NCBI GenBank assembly: GCA_009774235.1
Contig: VSNJ01000191.1
Span: 1-7,117 of the forward strand
Length of the DNA stretch: 7,117 bases
DNA from: Lachnospiraceae bacterium
Lineage (GTDB): Bacteria > Bacillota > Clostridia > Lachnospirales > Lachnospiraceae
Reading direction: 5' to 3'
Part shown: piece by piece, positions 5,318 through 7,117 of the stretch
Layout of the letters: each line of letters starts with the position of its first letter
How positions within the stretch are numbered: the stretch's first letter is position 1
Notes under the pieces: model-generated
What the model saw: the letters and a program-made list of their open reading frames with translations, nothing else
Databases searched by the model: none
What the model was told of the DNA's origin: nothing
Made by a program: the position numbers and the translations under genes

Positions 5318-5372
5318 TGCAAGGTTAATGCAAGGTTCGTGCAAGGTTAATGCAAGGTTGGCGTGATAGGAT
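5318..5372 (+). promoter_or_regulatory. Response-regulator-type direct-repeat operator and promoter of the LanFE-type transporter
   Basis: TGCAAGGTT occurs four times with identical 9-bp cores at 5318, 5329, 5340 and 5351, an exact 11-bp period, so all copies face the same side of the helix. Spacers AA, CG, AA and GG make it two 22-bp units that match at 21 of 22 positions. Seven bases further is TAGGAT (5367-5372) with extended -10 TGA (5364-5366); an alternative -10 is TAAGGT at 5372. The corresponding -35 position (5344-5349, AGGTTA) is poor and falls in the repeats. This layout is typical of an activator-dependent OmpR/PhoB-family promoter. The lost kinase's partner regulator is the obvious candidate, but no response regulator gene is in the window. 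Confidence 0.65.
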
Positions 5373-5375
5373 AAG

Positions 5376-5438
5376 GTATATCGGTTTAGAGATATGTGGC
5401 GTTTCCTGGCAAGCGGAGCGGTCTGGAATATTCCACAA
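5376..5438 (+). repeat. 63-nt leader repeat unit 1
   Basis: This unit aligns without gaps to 5443-5505 (about 73% identical by hand count). Hairpin I is weak: bases 5376-5382 pair with 5391-5397, including two G-U pairs. Hairpin II is TTCC (5403-5406) with GGAA (5425-5428), enclosing an inner GC-AAA-GC-like element. It ends with the 12-bp palindrome TGGAATATTCCA (5424-5435). If transcription starts near 5379 as the -10 suggests, part of hairpin I of this copy would be missing from the RNA. Confidence 0.55.
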
Positions 5439-5442
5439 TGAA

Positions 5443-5505
5443 GCATATCAGTTTACTGATATGCACTGCTTCCTGACAAGCAAAGCGGTAAGGAAGATTC
5501 TATAA
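5443..5505 (+). repeat. 63-nt leader repeat unit 2
   Basis: This is the better-formed copy. Hairpin I is a perfect 9-bp stem GCATATCAG (5443-5451) with CTGATATGC (5456-5464) and a TTTA loop. Hairpin II is CTTCCT (5469-5474) with AGGAAG (5491-5496). The shared core in both copies is TTCCTGRCAAGC, two purines, then AGCGGT. It ends six bases before the AGGAGG (5511-5516) of the ATPase gene, so it could affect translation initiation. I do not recognise it as a known riboswitch. Confidence 0.55.
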
Positions 5506-5523
5506 ATAGTAGGAGGTTTCGCA

Positions 5524-6447
5524 ATGAGCAAATATGTAATTGAAACAAGAAATCTGACAAAGCAATATGGGGCGCAGAAAAGCGTTGCAAGCCTGAATAT
5601 CCATGTTCAGAAAGGGCGTATCTATGGTCTGCTTGGCAGAAACGGGGCAGGAAAGACAACAACAATGAAAATGCTGCTTGGACTGACGCAGCCTACTTCC
5701 GGGGAAGTGGCGATTTGGGGAAAGCCTTTGGCAGCAAATGAAAAAAGGCTCCTGCACCGTATTGGCAGCCTGATTGAATCCCCTGGATTCTATCCCAATC
5801 TGACCGCTACGGAAAATCTGCGTATTTTTGCTACCCTGCGGGGAGTGCCGGACCGCAATGCAATTAAGAACGCACTTGATTTGGTTGGCTTGCCCTACAA
5901 GGACAGGAAGCTGTTTTCCCAGTATTCGCTTGGTATGAAGCAGCGGCTGGCGATTGCCCTTGCCATTATGCATGATCCAGAGCTTTTGATTCTGGACGAA
6001 CCAATCAATGGTCTTGACCCAATCGGAATTGCAGAAGTGCGGTCTTTTATCCGTAACCTTTGTAATGAGCGTGGGAAAACAATCCTGATATCCAGCCATA
6101 TCCTCTCCGAAATCGCATTGCTGGCGGATGATATTGGAATCATTGACCACGGCACGCTTTTAGAAGAAGAAAGCCTTGAGGAACTGGAAACAAAGAGCAG
6201 CAAGCATATCCGTTTTACTGTTTCGGACACGGCGCAGGCGGCAAGGATTTTGGAATGCAGTTTCCATGAAAACCAGTTTACGATACAGGATGACCATAAT
6301 ATGCGGCTGCATAATCTGAATATTTCTATTGGGAAGATTGTTACTGCTTTTGTAGAAAATGGCTTGGAAGTATCACAGGCCGCAACCTCAGAAGAAAGCC
6401 TTGAAGATTACTTCAAGCGTGTGACAGGGGGTGAGGGGATTGCTTAG
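5524..6447 (+). CDS. Peptide-antibiotic immunity ABC transporter ATPase (LanF/BcrA type)
   Basis: This 307-residue protein has an N-terminal ATPase domain and a C-terminal extension of about 90 residues. Walker A is GRNGAGKT (38-45), the signature is YSLGMKQ (134-140), Walker B is LLILDE (154-159), the D-loop is GLD (163-165), and the switch histidine is H192 in SSHIL. The Q-loop glutamine is replaced by E85 in LIESPGFYPNLT. This is the E-loop described for lantibiotic immunity ATPases such as NukF/LanF, and bacitracin-type BcrA proteins look alike. AGGAGG at 5511-5516 supports ATG 5524. It overlaps the permease gene by eight bases. The likely role is to power removal of a membrane-active peptide (lantibiotic or bacitracin-like) from the membrane. 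The exact substrate cannot be read from the sequence. Regulation is probably through the upstream 11-bp repeats and leader. Confidence 0.9.
   Translation: MSKYVIETRNLTKQYGAQKSVASLNIHVQKGRIYGLLGRNGAGKTTTMKMLLGLTQPTSGEVAIWGKPLAANEKRLLHRIGSLIESPGFYPNLTATENLRIFATLRGVPDRNAIKNALDLVGLPYKDRKLFSQYSLGMKQRLAIALAIMHDPELLILDEPINGLDPIGIAEVRSFIRNLCNERGKTILISSHILSEIALLADDIGIIDHGTLLEEESLEELETKSSKHIRFTVSDTAQAARILECSFHENQFTIQDDHNMRLHNLNISIGKIVTAFVENGLEVSQAATSEESLEDYFKRVTGGEGIA
6426..6434 (+). promoter_or_regulatory. Ribosome binding site that sets the TTG start of the permease
   Basis: AGGGGGTGA matches the ideal AGGAGGTGA at eight of nine bases and lies five bases before TTG 6440. That start gives the family-like N-terminus (M)LRLIRCEFAKLKRKK. 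The in-frame GTG 6431 falls inside this site and is a poorer choice. Confidence 0.65.
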
Positions 6448-7117
6448 ACTGATTCGCTGTGAATTTGCAAAACTAAAACGTAAAAAATTTATATGGCTGG
6501 TTGTTCTTTCGGCGTTTCTATTTCCTTTGCCACTGACCGTATTGATGACAATGCCACAAACGGCAGAAAGATATGACAGTAAGATAGCGGTTTTCAATGA
6601 TTACTTTCAGTCGGTTATGGGCTATGGAGTAGAATTGCTTTTGCCGTGCATGATCGGGGTGATTGCAGCCATGCTCTTTTTTATGGAACGGGATAATGAT
6701 ACATTTAAAAATTTGCACACAATTCCCATAACGAGCACACAGATGATTTTTGCAAAGATAATTGTCCTTTTCTTTTTTGGAATTATTTTTAGTCTGACAT
6801 CGGCTCTCATATCAATCCTGTGCGGCGGGCTGATCTCAGAAGTAAACAATATTGCTTACAGATTATTTTTTGCGCTGGAAATGGGGATTTTTATTACAGC
6901 CGGGACACTGCCGTTAATCGTCCTTGTCGTTTTCTTTAGCAAGAACTATATATTTTCTGTTTTGTTGTGTGTTTTTTACAGTGTTTTAAGTATGACAGCC
7001 GAATCGTCTTTTGGCGCACTGCCTAAAGTGATATGCTGGCTAATGCCAATTCCGCTTACAACACTGTGGAGCGCAGGAAATTTAACTGCGCATGGCAATA
7101 TGGACGGTGTTGGGGCG
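6440..7117 (+). CDS. LanE/BcrB-type ABC permease, 3' end outside the window
   Basis: An open frame of 226 codons runs from TTG 6440 past the right edge with no stop. It starts LRLIRCEFAKLKRKKF, the basic N-terminus typical of lantibiotic-immunity and BcrB-like permeases. It then has membrane segments at about residues 18-36 and 68-84, the motif ERDNDTFKNLHTIPIT at about 86-101, and further segments at about 106-127, 140-160 and 165-185. Family members are about 240-250 residues long, so only some 15-25 residues are probably missing. The eight-base overlap with the ATPase gene indicates coupled translation and a shared complex. A second permease (LanG-like) often follows in such operons and may lie just beyond the edge. 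No frame damage is seen. Confidence 0.88.
   Translation, partial: MLRLIRCEFAKLKRKKFIWLVVLSAFLFPLPLTVLMTMPQTAERYDSKIAVFNDYFQSVMGYGVELLLPCMIGVIAAMLFFMERDNDTFKNLHTIPITSTQMIFAKIIVLFFFGIIFSLTSALISILCGGLISEVNNIAYRLFFALEMGIFITAGTLPLIVLVVFFSKNYIFSVLLCVFYSVLSMTAESSFGALPKVICWLMPIPLTTLWSAGNLTAHGNMDGVGA

Noticed and set aside
5318..5359. Short phased repeats considered as a CRISPR array or iterons
   Set aside because: The 9-bp units with 2-bp spacers are far too short for CRISPR. There is no replication gene beside them, and the promoter position fits a regulator site better than an origin.
5501..5506. TATAAA as a -10 box for the LanF-type gene
   Set aside because: No usable -35 is found at 16-18 bp, and a start near 5513 would fall inside the ribosome binding site.
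5500..6150. Long minus-strand frame (216 codons) opposite the LanF-type ATPase gene
   Set aside because: It is a shadow of a well-supported ATPase on the plus strand; no RBS or domain pattern is visible.

Overview
The window looks like accessory DNA from a gut Firmicute of the Clostridia (Lachnospiraceae-like). The signs are AT-rich coding sequence, strong AGGAGG-type ribosome binding sites, occasional TTG starts, and gene families typical of that group. No rRNA, tRNA, CRISPR array or intact transposase/integrase is visible. Family calls come from recognising motifs by eye, not from searches.

Region 1 (1-3307) is a compact, apparently intact module. It holds a winged-helix regulator (156-692) that ends at a clear terminator, then an operon of a 65-residue DUF1648 membrane mini-protein (793-990), an ABC ATPase (1012-1743) and a large 12-helix-type permease (1727-3307). 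The regulator gene and the operon each have a promoter with the same geometry (-35, 17 bp, extended -10). In both, the -10 lies inside the same palindrome, TGATAATATTATCA or a one-base variant. This suggests that the regulator represses itself and the transporter. The operon promoter carries four half-sites instead of two.

Region 2 (3308-3972) holds an orphan hairpin whose T-tract lies on the minus-strand side, a 75-residue XRE regulator (3582-3809), and an overlapping GntR/YtrA-type regulator broken by an in-frame stop and then cut off.

Region 3 (about 3961-5044) is the relic of a conjugative or mobilizable element of the Tn916/Tn1549 type. It contains a sigma-70-like gene split by one extra G in a G6 run, a small ORF, and a RepA-like AAA ATPase gene with a one-base frameshift, an internal deletion and a lost 3' end.

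Region 4 (5039-7117) begins with the decayed 3' end of a sensor histidine kinase, joined directly to the AAA relic, and its terminator. A regulatory stretch follows: four exact 11-bp-phased copies of TGCAAGGTT, then two diverged copies of a 63-nt unit, each able to form two hairpins. After that come a BcrA/LanF-type ATPase with an E-loop (5524-6447) and a LanE/BcrB-type permease that runs off the right edge. This is probably a peptide-antibiotic (lantibiotic or bacitracin-like) immunity transporter. Its own two-component system appears to have been destroyed by the insertion/deletion, while its operator survives.

The items most worth a second look are the two-promoter operator circuit with the DUF1648 mini-protein, and the repeat-rich leader of the second transporter.
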